From positions 1-39,922 of the forward strand of contig CALXGR010000063.1 in NCBI GenBank assembly GCA_944387885.1: DNA of 39,922 nt. Direction: 5' to 3'. Positions 32,279-39,922 of the stretch are shown piece by piece. The position numbers and the translations under genes were made by a program. The notes under the pieces are model-generated. The model was not told where the DNA came from. It was given only the letters and a program-made list of their open reading frames with translations, and made no database searches. Origin of the DNA: an uncultured Clostridia bacterium (GTDB lineage: Bacteria > Bacillota > Clostridia > Oscillospirales > Ruminococcaceae). Numbering within the stretch: the stretch's first letter is position 1; the number at the start of each line of letters is the position of its first letter.

Positions 32279-32351
32279 GCTCGTCCCCTCCTTGTGTAAA
32301 AACATGATATACCTTCCGGACTAAAACCGGTAAAAAGAACAGAAAACCCGA

Positions 32352-32370
32352 ATTAAGAAATGGTTAAAGG
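32352..32370 (-). promoter_or_regulatory. Candidate KdpE site before the kdpDE operon
   Basis: Plus-strand ATTAAGA (32352) and GTTAAAG (32363) start 11 bases apart, the same half-sites and period as at 37409/37420 before kdpFABC. Downstream on the minus strand a weak TTTACC, 17 bases, TATATC could serve as the promoter. Confidence 0.4.
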
Positions 32371-32372
32371 AC

Positions 32373-32422
32373 AAAAAGGGCAGCCCACGGCCTGCTTTTG
32401 CAGGTTGTGGACTGCCCTTTTC
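32373..32422 (-). terminator. Terminator after kdpC
   Basis: Long stem AAAAGGGCAG...CCTGC with loop TTTT and complementary arm to CTGCCCTTTT. It separates the pump genes from the sensor genes and implies two transcripts. Confidence 0.85.
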
Positions 32423-32444
32423 AGAAGTTAAGGAACTGGTCGTT

Positions 32445-33113
32445 TCACTTGCCGTTCTTGGCCAAAATTCCCATGGCTTGAGCGATCTCCATATTGACGC
32501 CCAATACGTTGACAGTCTCCTCGCCAAAAAGGCCCAGCAGCTTGCCCTGGGTGTTGTTGGCGACGATTTGAGTCAACTCTTCTTCGCTTAGCCCGGATGC
32601 TGCGGCAAGAGACGGAACCTGAATAGCCGCCGCTTCGGGAGAAATGTGGGGATCAAGACCGGAACCGGAAGCCGACATCAGATCAGCAGGCAAATCTTCT
32701 CGGGATACCCCCGGGTTGGCTGCGAGAAAGGCTTCAATGTCCGCCTCTACCCGTTCCACCAGTGCCGGATTGGAAGGAGCATAGTTGCTGGAACCGGAGG
32801 CCAGGCCGCCAAATTCCGTACCATCGCTGTAATACCGATTCCCGTCTGCATCTTCTGTATAAGTATTATAGTGGTAGGCAGACGGGCGGCTTTTCATAAA
32901 GTAATCCTTTGTGAATTCCTGCCCTACATGGGTGGCTCCTACCACTGCGCCATCAGCCTCCACCAGACTGCCCGAGGCCTGCCAGGGGAATACCGCCGAT
33001 GAAATACCGGTCAGCACCACGGGAAACACAAAACCGCACAAGAACAGGAGAATCAGCGTTACACAAACAGTTTGACGCAGACCGCTCAAAAAGCTTTTTT
33101 TGGACTCATTCAT
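32445..33113 (-). CDS. kdpC: Potassium-transporting ATPase subunit C
   Basis: A 222-residue KdpC with one N-terminal membrane helix (VCVTLILLFLCGFVFPVVLTGI) and an extracytoplasmic domain. The family motifs FMKSRPSAYHYN, SSNYAPSNPALVERV, DLMSASGSGLDPHISPEAA and NVLGVN are all present. It stabilises the KdpA-KdpB complex and raises potassium affinity. It follows kdpB with a 13-base gap. Confidence 0.97.
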   Translation of the reverse strand: MNESKKSFLSGLRQTVCVTLILLFLCGFVFPVVLTGISSAVFPWQASGSLVEADGAVVGATHVGQEFTKDYFMKSRPSAYHYNTYTEDADGNRYYSDGTEFGGLASGSSNYAPSNPALVERVEADIEAFLAANPGVSREDLPADLMSASGSGLDPHISPEAAAIQVPSLAAASGLSEEELTQIVANNTQGKLLGLFGEETVNVLGVNMEIAQAMGILAKNGK

Positions 33114-33126
33114 TGTAAAAGCCTCC

Positions 33127-35175
33127 TTACAGTATTACGTTCAAAAGGGGCGTGATCATAACATCAATGACCTTGATTCCGACAAAGGGGGTCACTACAC
33201 CGCCCAGACCGTAAATCAGCATATTCCGGGCCAGCATCTTGCTGGAGGACATGGGCCGGTACTGAACGCCTTTCATGGCCAGCGGAATAAGGCAGGGGAT
33301 AATGATGGCATTAAAAATCAATGCCGACAGGATCGCACTGTACTGGGTGGAAAGGTGCATGATGTTCAGCACCTGCAGCTGGGGGATTGCCGCCATAAAC
33401 ATGGCAGGAATAATGGCAAAGTATTTGGCAATGTCATTGGCAATGGAGAAGGTGGTCAGAGAGCCCCGGGTAATCAGCAGCTGCTTGCCAATCTCCACCA
33501 CTTCCAGAATCTTTGTGGGGTCGCTGTCCAGGTCCACCATGTTGGCAGCTTCCTTGGCTGCGGTGGTACCGGAGTTCATGGCCAGACCAACATTTGCCTG
33601 TGCCAGGGCCGGAGCATCGTTGGTGCCGTCGCCGGTCATGGCAACGATTTTTCCTTCGGCCTGCTCCTGCTTGATGACCCGGATTTTGTCCTCAGGCTTG
33701 CATTCGGCAACAAAGCCGTCCACACCTGCCTCTTTTGCAATCGTGGCAGCAGTCAGCGGGTTGTCACCGGTGCACATAATTGTTTTAATGCCAATGGCAC
33801 GCAGACGCTCAAAGCGTTCAGTCATGCCGGGCTTGACAGTGTCTTTCAGGTAAATGACACCCAGGATGCGGTCGTTTTCGCAGACCACCAGAGGAGTGCC
33901 GCCCAGGGAAGAAACCTTTTCCACATGCTGGTGCAGGTCTGGGGGAACAACGCCGCCCAGATTTGTCACATAATGCTCAATGGCATCGGAAGCGCCTTTG
34001 CGGACTTTGGTCCCATCCGGAAGGTTTACGCCGCTCATGCGGGTTTGTGCTGTGAATTCTTCAAAAATAGAACCGGGGGTTTCAACACTGCTGTCACCCA
34101 TACGGCGTGCCAGTTCCAGGGTGGATTTTCCTTCCGGAGTGTCATCGTGGAGACTGGTCAGCGCTGCACACCGGGTCAGGTCAGAACGGGAAACACCCTC
34201 AACAGGGAAGAAGTCCGCAGCCAGGCGGTTGCCGAAGGTAATGGTGCCGGTCTTATCCAGAATCATTGTATCCACGTCACCGCAGGCCTCCACCGCCTTG
34301 CCGGACATGGCAATCACGTTAAAGCGGGTCACACGATCCATGCCGGCAATACCGATGGCGGACAGCAGACCGCCGATGGTTGTGGGGATCAGGCAGACCA
34401 TCAACGCAATCAGGGTGGAGACGGGAAGAACCACGCCGCTGTAGACGCCGATGGGATACAGCGTCACAATGACGATCAGAAAAATAATGGTCAAAGAAAC
34501 AAGCAGGGTATTCAGGGCAATTTCATTGGGAGTCTTTTTGCGGGAAGCACCTTCGACCAGGGCAATCATCCGATCCAGGAAGCTGTTGCCGGGGTCAGAA
34601 GCAATACGAATTTTCAACCAGTCGGAAACCACGGTGGTGCCACCGGTCACCGAGCAGAAATCGCCGCCACTTTCCCGAACAACCGGGGCGGACTCACCGG
34701 TAATTGCAGACTCATCCACCGAAGCGATGCCTTCAGTTACTTCGCCGTCGCCGGGAATTACCTCCCCGGCACGAACCATAACGATGTCGCCCTTGTGCAG
34801 TTCACTGGAAGAGACCTGGGTTTCGTGGCCGGCTTCGTCCAGCAGGTGAGCGACCGTATCCTTCTGAGTCTTTTTCAGACTGGCTGCCTGAGCTTTGCCA
34901 CGGCCTTCTGCCACCGACTCGGCAAAATTGGCAAACAACACCGTAACCAGAAGAATGATGGAAACGATCAAGTTGTAGACACGCAGTTTGGTATCGCTTT
35001 CACCGAAAATGCCGGGAACCACCGTTTGCAGCAGTGTGATGAAAAAACCGACTTCTACCACAAACATGACCGGATTTTTAATCATGTAGCGAGGGTCAAG
35101 TTTTGTGAAAGACCCTACCAACGCCTGCTTTAAAATATCCGGCGTCAGCATGTTTTGTTGTTTCTTTTTACTCAT
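33127..35175 (-). CDS. kdpB: Potassium-transporting ATPase subunit B (P-type ATPase)
   Basis: A 682-residue catalytic subunit that hydrolyses ATP to drive potassium uptake through KdpA. It has the actuator loop ITGES, the phosphorylation motif [14 protein letters not shown], the nucleotide-domain KGAS and the hinge [12 protein letters not shown], with seven predicted membrane helices. AAGGAGGAA precedes ATG 35175. Full length, no defects. Confidence 0.98.
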   Translation of the reverse strand: MSKKKQQNMLTPDILKQALVGSFTKLDPRYMIKNPVMFVVEVGFFITLLQTVVPGIFGESDTKLRVYNLIVSIILLVTVLFANFAESVAEGRGKAQAASLKKTQKDTVAHLLDEAGHETQVSSSELHKGDIVMVRAGEVIPGDGEVTEGIASVDESAITGESAPVVRESGGDFCSVTGGTTVVSDWLKIRIASDPGNSFLDRMIALVEGASRKKTPNEIALNTLLVSLTIIFLIVIVTLYPIGVYSGVVLPVSTLIALMVCLIPTTIGGLLSAIGIAGMDRVTRFNVIAMSGKAVEACGDVDTMILDKTGTITFGNRLAADFFPVEGVSRSDLTRCAALTSLHDDTPEGKSTLELARRMGDSSVETPGSIFEEFTAQTRMSGVNLPDGTKVRKGASDAIEHYVTNLGGVVPPDLHQHVEKVSSLGGTPLVVCENDRILGVIYLKDTVKPGMTERFERLRAIGIKTIMCTGDNPLTAATIAKEAGVDGFVAECKPEDKIRVIKQEQAEGKIVAMTGDGTNDAPALAQANVGLAMNSGTTAAKEAANMVDLDSDPTKILEVVEIGKQLLITRGSLTTFSIANDIAKYFAIIPAMFMAAIPQLQVLNIMHLSTQYSAILSALIFNAIIIPCLIPLAMKGVQYRPMSSSKMLARNMLIYGLGGVVTPFVGIKVIDVMITPLLNVIL

Positions 35176-35190
35176 AGCGGAAATTCCTCC

Positions 35191-36942
35191 TTATGCCCAA
35201 AGAGTCAAATGCTCTGCGATGGGGCCCAAGGCCAACGCCGGGAAGAACGTAAGCGCGGCAAAAATGTACACAACGAACACCAGAATGATGGAGAAGGAGA
35301 AGGTACAGGTACGCAGGGTACCGGCAGATTCATTGACAAAGTTTTTCTTCATCAGGGATCCTGCAATGGCCAGCTGAATTACAATGGGCAGGTACCGACC
35401 CAGGAACATAACGATCCCAGTGGTTATGTTCCAGAAGGCAGTATTGTCTGCCAGGCCTTCAAAGCCAGAACCATTGTTGGCAGCCGAAGAGGCATATTCA
35501 TACAAAACCTGTGTCAGTCCGTGATAACCGGGGTTGGTGATGCCGGCCAAACCGCCGGCAGTGGCAACTGCCAGGGCGGAGAACACCAGAATCAGCAGCG
35601 GGTGAATAATGATGCCCAGAGCAGTGAGCTTCATTTCACGGCCTTCGACCTTTTTGTCCAAATATTCCGGGGTGCGCCCGACCATCAGGCCACAGATGAA
35701 CACGGCCAGGATTGCGTAGAGAATCATATTCATCAGGCCGACACCTTTGCCGCCGAACACACAGTTGAGCATCATGTGGAGCAGCGGAACCATACCGCCC
35801 AGCGGAGTCAAGGTATCATGCATGTTGTTGACTGTGCCGGTGGTGAAGGAGGTTGTAACGGTGGTGAACAAGGCGGATTGTGCGACTCCGAAGCGAACCT
35901 CTTTGCCTTCCATACTGCCCCCAGCCTGGCTCAGACCGATGTCTGCCAATGCAGGGTTGCCTTGGCTTTCTGCCCAGAAGCAGAGGGCCAGACCCACCAG
36001 GAAGAGAATCCCCATGGCAGCAAAAATGCTGCGTCCCTCTCGGCCGAAGATGCGGGCGGTAAGGCTGGCAGGCTCTGCAGGCAGAGCGTTTTCCTTGCTC
36101 AGACGCTCCCGGCGGCTTTCACCTACCATTTTGCCAAAGGTGATGACGCATGCACCGGGCAGCAGCATCATGGAATACATCTCGATCAAATCAGAGAGCA
36201 TGGTAGGATTTTCCAGCGGGGTCGAGGAGTTGGCTCCCAGAAAACCGCCGCCGTTTGTGCCAAGATGCTTAATGATCTCCAGTGCGGCAATGGGACCCAT
36301 TGCAATGACCTGGGAGGTTCCTTCAAGGGTGTTTACAACAATGTTTGCGCTGAAGTTCTGGGGAACACCCTGCCAAACCAGCAGCAGGCCGCCCACCAGC
36401 GAAAACGGCAGCAAAATGCGGGTCGTGATACGGACAAGGTCTGCATAGAAGTTGCCCACGTTGTCTTTGGTCTTTCCGGCCAGTCCACGGATAAAGGCAA
36501 CACAAGCCGCATAACCGCTGGCAGCAGAGACAAACATCATGAAGGTAATGACCAGCATCTGGGAAAGATAGCTCAGTCCGCTTTCACCGGAATAGTGCTG
36601 CAAGTTGGTGTTGGTCATAAAACTGATGATGGTGTTGAACGCCAAGGCGGGCTCCATGCTATCAATGCCGTTGGGGTTAAACAGCGGCAACCGCTGGATA
36701 CGCAGGATCAGGTAACCAATGGCAATCATCACACCATTGGTCCCCACCAGCGCCAGGGCGTACTGCTTCCAGTTCATACCTTTGCGGGGACTGATGCCTC
36801 CCAGACGGTAGATGGCACCGTCTATCCGGTCGAAGAGCGGGTCTCCAAAGGTGTGCTTTTCTGCGGCGATATGATACATATACCGCCCTACCGGAATGAC
36901 AAGGATCAGATAGATGATGATTGTCAAAACCAGCTGTAACAT
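35191..36942 (-). CDS. kdpA: Potassium-transporting ATPase subunit A
   Basis: A 583-residue channel-like subunit that binds and passes potassium. It has ten or so membrane helices and the four filter-like loops: NTNLQHYSGE, TNGGGFLGANSSTPLENPT, TTSFTTGTVNNMHD and SSAANNGSGFEG. AGGAGGAA precedes ATG 36942. It lies between kdpF and kdpB. Confidence 0.98.
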   Translation of the reverse strand: MLQLVLTIIIYLILVIPVGRYMYHIAAEKHTFGDPLFDRIDGAIYRLGGISPRKGMNWKQYALALVGTNGVMIAIGYLILRIQRLPLFNPNGIDSMEPALAFNTIISFMTNTNLQHYSGESGLSYLSQMLVITFMMFVSAASGYAACVAFIRGLAGKTKDNVGNFYADLVRITTRILLPFSLVGGLLLVWQGVPQNFSANIVVNTLEGTSQVIAMGPIAALEIIKHLGTNGGGFLGANSSTPLENPTMLSDLIEMYSMMLLPGACVITFGKMVGESRRERLSKENALPAEPASLTARIFGREGRSIFAAMGILFLVGLALCFWAESQGNPALADIGLSQAGGSMEGKEVRFGVAQSALFTTVTTSFTTGTVNNMHDTLTPLGGMVPLLHMMLNCVFGGKGVGLMNMILYAILAVFICGLMVGRTPEYLDKKVEGREMKLTALGIIIHPLLILVFSALAVATAGGLAGITNPGYHGLTQVLYEYASSAANNGSGFEGLADNTAFWNITTGIVMFLGRYLPIVIQLAIAGSLMKKNFVNESAGTLRTCTFSFSIILVFVVYIFAALTFFPALALGPIAEHLTLWA

Positions 36943-36973
36943 ACTGCATTCCTCCTATACGGTTGATGCGCTT

Positions 36974-37051
36974 TCAAAAGCGTTCAGGATGCGTAAGTGC
37001 ATAAACAAGATATCCTGCCAGCAGCACTACGATAATTTCAAGCAAAATCAT
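36974..37051 (-). CDS. kdpF: KdpF, 25-residue accessory subunit
   Basis: ATG 37051 after GGCAGGAGAG encodes a single hydrophobic helix MILLEIIVVLLAGYLVYALT followed by HPERF and TGA. The pattern (short helix, then Y-L-x-Y-A-L-x-x-P-E-x-F) is that of KdpF, which stabilises the KdpABC complex. It lies 31 bases before kdpA. Confidence 0.9.
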   Translation of the reverse strand: MILLEIIVVLLAGYLVYALTHPERF

Positions 37052-37070
37052 GAGAGCTCTCTCCTGCCTT

Positions 37071-37175
37071 TCAGTCCTGCTCGTTGAGTTGGCGCTGACA
37101 CCATTCGACCAGTAACCAAATCAGACCGAACCCTGCCAGCAGAGTGCCCGCCATCAAAAAATCCATCATGTTCAT
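37071..37175 (-). CDS. 34-residue membrane peptide upstream of kdpF
   Basis: A short ORF after AAGGAGGAAA. Its ATG (37175) overlaps the stop of the preceding 42-residue ORF in ATGA, so translation is coupled. The peptide has one membrane helix (MAGTLLAGFGLIWLLVEWC) and a polar tail (QRQLNEQD). Conservation of reading frame, ribosome binding site and position argues for a real protein, perhaps another small Kdp subunit. No named family known to me. Confidence 0.7.
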   Translation of the reverse strand: MNMMDFLMAGTLLAGFGLIWLLVEWCQRQLNEQD

Positions 37176-37300
37176 TTTCCTCCTTTGTGGGCGAATCGAA
37201 CCCAGGCCTTGTGTACTCCTCTGACCATGACACTGATCAGTGCAGTGAAGATCAGGAATGTTGCGATAACCAAAATACGAAGCAGCATATATTCTTGCAT
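37172..37300 (-). CDS. 42-residue membrane peptide, first gene of the kdp operon
   Basis: ATG 37300 follows AGAGGT. The peptide has one hydrophobic helix (LRILVIATFLIFTALISVMV) and a strongly basic tail (RGVHKAWVRFAHKGGK). Its stop overlaps the next ORF start. An upstream in-frame ATG at 37372 is unlikely, since it lies in the promoter region. It is probably an accessory peptide of the potassium pump, by position only. Confidence 0.65.
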   Translation of the reverse strand: MQEYMLLRILVIATFLIFTALISVMVRGVHKAWVRFAHKGGK

Positions 37301-37388
37301 AAAACTTACCTCTTTCTTTTCTATGGAGTTTGCAAACCGTACTTTGTGTTTGCGTAACCTAGAATACTGCAAAAGGTTCTAAACGGGG

Positions 37389-37428
37389 ATTAAGGAAGCC
37401 GGGGCTGCGTTAAAGATATATTAAAAAG
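37389..37428 (-). promoter_or_regulatory. Candidate KdpE operator before the kdp operon
   Basis: Plus-strand GTTAAAG (37409) and ATTAAAA (37420) are 11 bp apart, with a further ATTAAGG at 37389. Downstream on the minus strand TATTCT could be a -10 with no -35, as expected for an activator-dependent promoter. OmpR-family regulators commonly use direct repeats with this period. Confidence 0.45.
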
Positions 37429-37460
37429 ATTTTGCTGCCCGGCGGCTAAGTAAAACAAAC

Positions 37461-37491
37461 AGAGGAGTCCGGATGGACTCCTCTGTGCTTA
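37461..37491 (-). terminator. Terminator between the kinase-less kdpD and the kdp operon
   Basis: Perfect 10-bp stem AGAGGAGTCC/GGACTCCTCT with loop GGAT, followed on the minus strand by GTTTGTTTTA. Confidence 0.8.
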
Positions 37492-37529
37492 ATATATGGC
37501 TGTCATATGAGGGCTGTGCGTTGACAGGC

Positions 37530-39494
37530 TCAGTTATCCTGCCGGCGTTCTTTCTGAAGCCGGATTCGTTCCTGAATCAAACCGCACTCGTTCAGAATGG
37601 CAACCATAAGATTTTTTTCAAAGGCATCAGGAACAGTATATCCCGCAACAGGGATCCCCACGATTCCCATAACTCCTTGTGTGCCTCTTGCCGCCATGAA
37701 CAGCCATTTGGCGTCTGGCAGCGTATGGGTAGTCGCACCAGCATTCTTGTTGTTTTGCCGCACCCACTGTGCAACCCCCAATTCCTGCGGAGTAAGATCC
37801 CGCAGAACCTGCACCTGGTCCGGCGGTTCCACACGAAGCTGTAAGTCCTTGCCGGAACTGTGCAGGGCATAAAGCACAGGACGGCCAAACAAGTGGTTGA
37901 GCTGTTCTGCCGCAAGGCGGAGACAATCCCATTCGTCCCGGCCTTTCAGCAGTTTCTGACTGCTTTCCAGCAGTAATTCAGTGTAGTATCCCTTTTCGGA
38001 AGCAAGCCTTGCCTGTGCTTTGACTCTGGCTGCCAGTGAGCTTGCCAAAAAGCTGGACATAAGCATAATAAAAAATGTCACCGGATAGCTGGGGTCGTTT
38101 GCCTGAAAGGTAAATCTTGGCACCGTGAAAAAGAAATTAAATGCAGCTACGCTGAACAGGGAAGCGGCCGCTCCGTACCAGTATCCTTCTGTCCAAACGG
38201 CGGTTACCAGAACGCCTAGAATATAAGCTGTGATAATGTTGGACTCGCTGAAGCCAGCTCGGTAAAATATAAAACATACCAAAGTTGCTGCTGCCAGCAC
38301 TGCCAGCATACGTGTGCAATCCCGCCAGGAAAAGGAAATTTGTGTGAAATGAAGAAACTCACTGCGGTTTCTGTGCTTCACATGCAAGGGCTGATGATCC
38401 GGGATTATGTAGATGTCGAGATCCGTGAACTCAATTAAACGGTCGGCCAATGTTTTTCTGCCGGTCCAAGGGTTCGGACGGTGATTCACACGTCCCATCA
38501 CGATTTTGGTGATTCCCGAAACTCTTGCATACTCGGCAATTTGGACTGCCGGATCGGTTCCGCATACTGTTGCGATCTGAGCACCCAGCTGTTCCGCCAG
38601 ACGAAGATTGTTCCGCAGGCGATTGATATTCTCTTCAGAAAGTTCCCGGGTATCCGGCGTTTCCACAAACAGCGCCGTAAAACCACTGTGGAAAGCTTCT
38701 GCCATCCGAGCTGCGGTCCGAATCACTTTTGCGTTAGAGGGGGAGGAGGAGAGACAGATTAAAATGTGTTCTCCTGCACGGGCAGTCTGACATTTGCCTT
38801 CCTGCACAGCAGTACGGTTCAGCCGGTCGGCTGTACGGCGCATGGCGATTTCCCGCAAAGCTGCAAGGTTTTCTGCGGTAAAGAAATTTTGCAGCGCCCG
38901 CTGGGCCTGCCCCTTTTTGTAGACTTTCCCCGCCTGTAATCGTTTGACCAGATCTTCCGGCTCAATATCCACTAATTCCACTTGCCCGGCCCGGTCAAAT
39001 ACACGGTCAGGAATCCGTTCATTCACCGTTACACCGGTAATGGACTGGACCAGATCATTCAGCGATTCCAGATGCTGTACATTAACAGTGGTATAAACAT
39101 CAATTCCGGCACGAAGAAGTTCTTCCACGTCCTGATACCGTTTGGTATGGCGGCAGCCCGGCGCATTACTGTGAGCAAGTTCATCTACCAGAATTAACTG
39201 CGGATGCCTTGCAAGCGCCGCATCAAGATCAAATTCATGAAGAAGTATGCCGCGATGCTCAATTTCCTTGCAGGACAATACCTCCAACCCTTCCAGCAGC
39301 GCCAGAGTATCCGGCCGGGTGTGACGTTCCACATAGCCAACCACTACATCAATGCCGGATTTCCTGGCCTGGTGGGCTGCTTCCAACATGGCATAGGTTT
39401 TTCCGACCCCTGCCGCATATCCAAAAAAGATTTTCATTCTGCCGGGCTCCGGCATTTTTTCGTCTTGGTAAGTATGGGCTCCTTTTTGCTCCAC
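37530..39494 (-). CDS. KdpD paralogue without histidine kinase domain
   Basis: A 654-residue protein matching the sensory part of KdpD: N-terminal KdpD domain with canonical Walker A GYAAGVGKT (25-33) and DELAHSNAPG (104-113), a universal-stress-like domain with SSS-X20-FTALF (249-276), a DUF4118 four-helix membrane domain (about 395-500), and a GAF-like domain (about 520-640). It ends at ERIRLQKERRQDN with no HisKA or HATPase, and no leftover kinase sequence follows before the terminator, so it looks like a designed form and not a frameshift. The start is GTG 39494 after AAGGAGGG. It may sense c-di-AMP or ATP and modulate the full KdpD. Confidence 0.92.
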   Translation of the reverse strand: MEQKGAHTYQDEKMPEPGRMKIFFGYAAGVGKTYAMLEAAHQARKSGIDVVVGYVERHTRPDTLALLEGLEVLSCKEIEHRGILLHEFDLDAALARHPQLILVDELAHSNAPGCRHTKRYQDVEELLRAGIDVYTTVNVQHLESLNDLVQSITGVTVNERIPDRVFDRAGQVELVDIEPEDLVKRLQAGKVYKKGQAQRALQNFFTAENLAALREIAMRRTADRLNRTAVQEGKCQTARAGEHILICLSSSPSNAKVIRTAARMAEAFHSGFTALFVETPDTRELSEENINRLRNNLRLAEQLGAQIATVCGTDPAVQIAEYARVSGITKIVMGRVNHRPNPWTGRKTLADRLIEFTDLDIYIIPDHQPLHVKHRNRSEFLHFTQISFSWRDCTRMLAVLAAATLVCFIFYRAGFSESNIITAYILGVLVTAVWTEGYWYGAAASLFSVAAFNFFFTVPRFTFQANDPSYPVTFFIMLMSSFLASSLAARVKAQARLASEKGYYTELLLESSQKLLKGRDEWDCLRLAAEQLNHLFGRPVLYALHSSGKDLQLRVEPPDQVQVLRDLTPQELGVAQWVRQNNKNAGATTHTLPDAKWLFMAARGTQGVMGIVGIPVAGYTVPDAFEKNLMVAILNECGLIQERIRLQKERRQDN

Positions 39495-39922
39495 TGAATT
39501 TTCCCTCCTTGATCAGCAGACTTTCCTTCATTTTCAGAATAGCATATTTGTTTCAATGACGGCGTGAACGTTATGTGGGATTCCCTTAAGATTCTGTAAA
39601 GGCTTTTTGGCTGCTGGACGATGTAAAGATCCTGACCGAACAGCTGTTATACATAGCTGCGGCCGGGAAAATCCAAGTCTCTGAATTTTGAAGTCGGAGA
39701 ACTGTTGAGAACTGTGACGGACGGGAAAATACGATGATACAGCGCCGGAAATTGTGCAGTGTGCACAACTTCCGGCGCTGGTTTTGATGGTTATAAAAGG
39801 ATGTTGGGACGTACAAACGATACACGGAACCGGCTGGGAAGAAGAAGTGGTCAGATGGTGGTCAAGTCAGCGGCTGCACAAAAGGAACATTTTCTTTCCT
39901 GCGCCATTTTCTCGTACTTTCT
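39495..39922. other. Upstream region at the right edge
   Basis: Upstream of the kinase-less kdpD. TTCACG with TATGCT 16 bases further (around 39550-39575, minus) is a weak promoter candidate. Beyond the hairpin at 39740-39780 a frame from ATG about 39803 stays open to the edge but has unconvincing composition. Confidence 0.35.
39740..39785 (+). terminator. Terminator-like long hairpin
   Basis: CAGCGCCGGAA and TTCCGGCGCTG form the outer stem, with TTGTGCA/TGCACAA inside and GTTTT following. No gene for it to terminate is visible in the window on the plus strand, so it may serve an antisense or unseen transcript. Confidence 0.6.

Noticed and set aside
33100..36939. 677- and 594-codon plus-strand frames opposite kdpB and kdpA
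   Set aside because: Shadows of kdpB and kdpA; the sense strands carry complete families.
1..39922. CRISPR arrays or complete insertion sequences
   Set aside because: No regularly spaced direct repeats and no transposase gene other than the serine recombinase were seen.
39803..39922. Gene start running off the right edge
   Set aside because: The frame from ATG about 39803 is open for some 40 codons, but composition and lack of a spaced ribosome binding site give no support.

Overview
The window looks like a chromosomal segment of a moderately GC-rich gut-type Clostridia bacterium (Bacillota, most likely Oscillospirales). The grounds are AGGAGG-type ribosome binding sites, TTGACA/TATAAT-type promoters, a B12-dependent class II ribonucleotide reductase with NrdR boxes, an Agr-type peptide quorum-sensing locus and a clostridial-style kdp locus. 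The genus is inference.

Layout. 1-1422: 3' part of a large serine recombinase, open at the left edge. 1900-5622: divergent B12-dependent ribonucleotide reductase (nrdJ, with a tandem NrdR-box operator) and thioredoxin reductase, a deoxynucleotide/redox pair. 5772-6640: non-coding scar with the fossil tail of a second recombinase, a tRNA-Lys 3' fragment, and hairpin-rich repeats that repeat the tRNA acceptor end. 6822-9162: a glycine-type riboswitch with its own terminator ahead of an isochorismatase-family hydrolase and an APC permease. 9524-13654: a heterodimeric ABC exporter and MarR regulator operon, with a dyad over its promoter. 13865-15965: an MBL-fold hydrolase and a lipoprotein.

16104-19173 is a complete, divergent agr-like quorum-sensing locus: agrB and an unlabelled 50-residue agrD on the minus strand, and an AgrA-type LytTR regulator and AgrC-type kinase on the plus strand. 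The AgrD peptide carries Ser where the ring-forming Cys usually sits, so the predicted signal is a lactone. 19219-23808 holds two secreted lipoproteins, a second LytTR regulator/kinase pair with a strongly shortened membrane sensor, and a small orphan protein. 23898-28330 carries a MerR/TipAS regulator with a textbook 19-bp-spacer operator, a TetR regulator, small membrane proteins, and a double-dyad promoter next to a tRNA-Pro-like 3' fragment.

28621-39494 is a kdp potassium-uptake region on the minus strand. In transcription order it holds a kinase-less KdpD paralogue, a terminator, two tiny membrane ORFs joined by an ATGA overlap, kdpF, kdpA, kdpB, kdpC, a terminator, an 86-residue membrane protein, full-length kdpD, and kdpE. 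Both KdpD proteins keep the SxS-X20-FTA motif linked to c-di-AMP binding. The kinase-bearing copy has a degenerate N-terminal ATPase motif, while the kinase-less copy has the canonical one.
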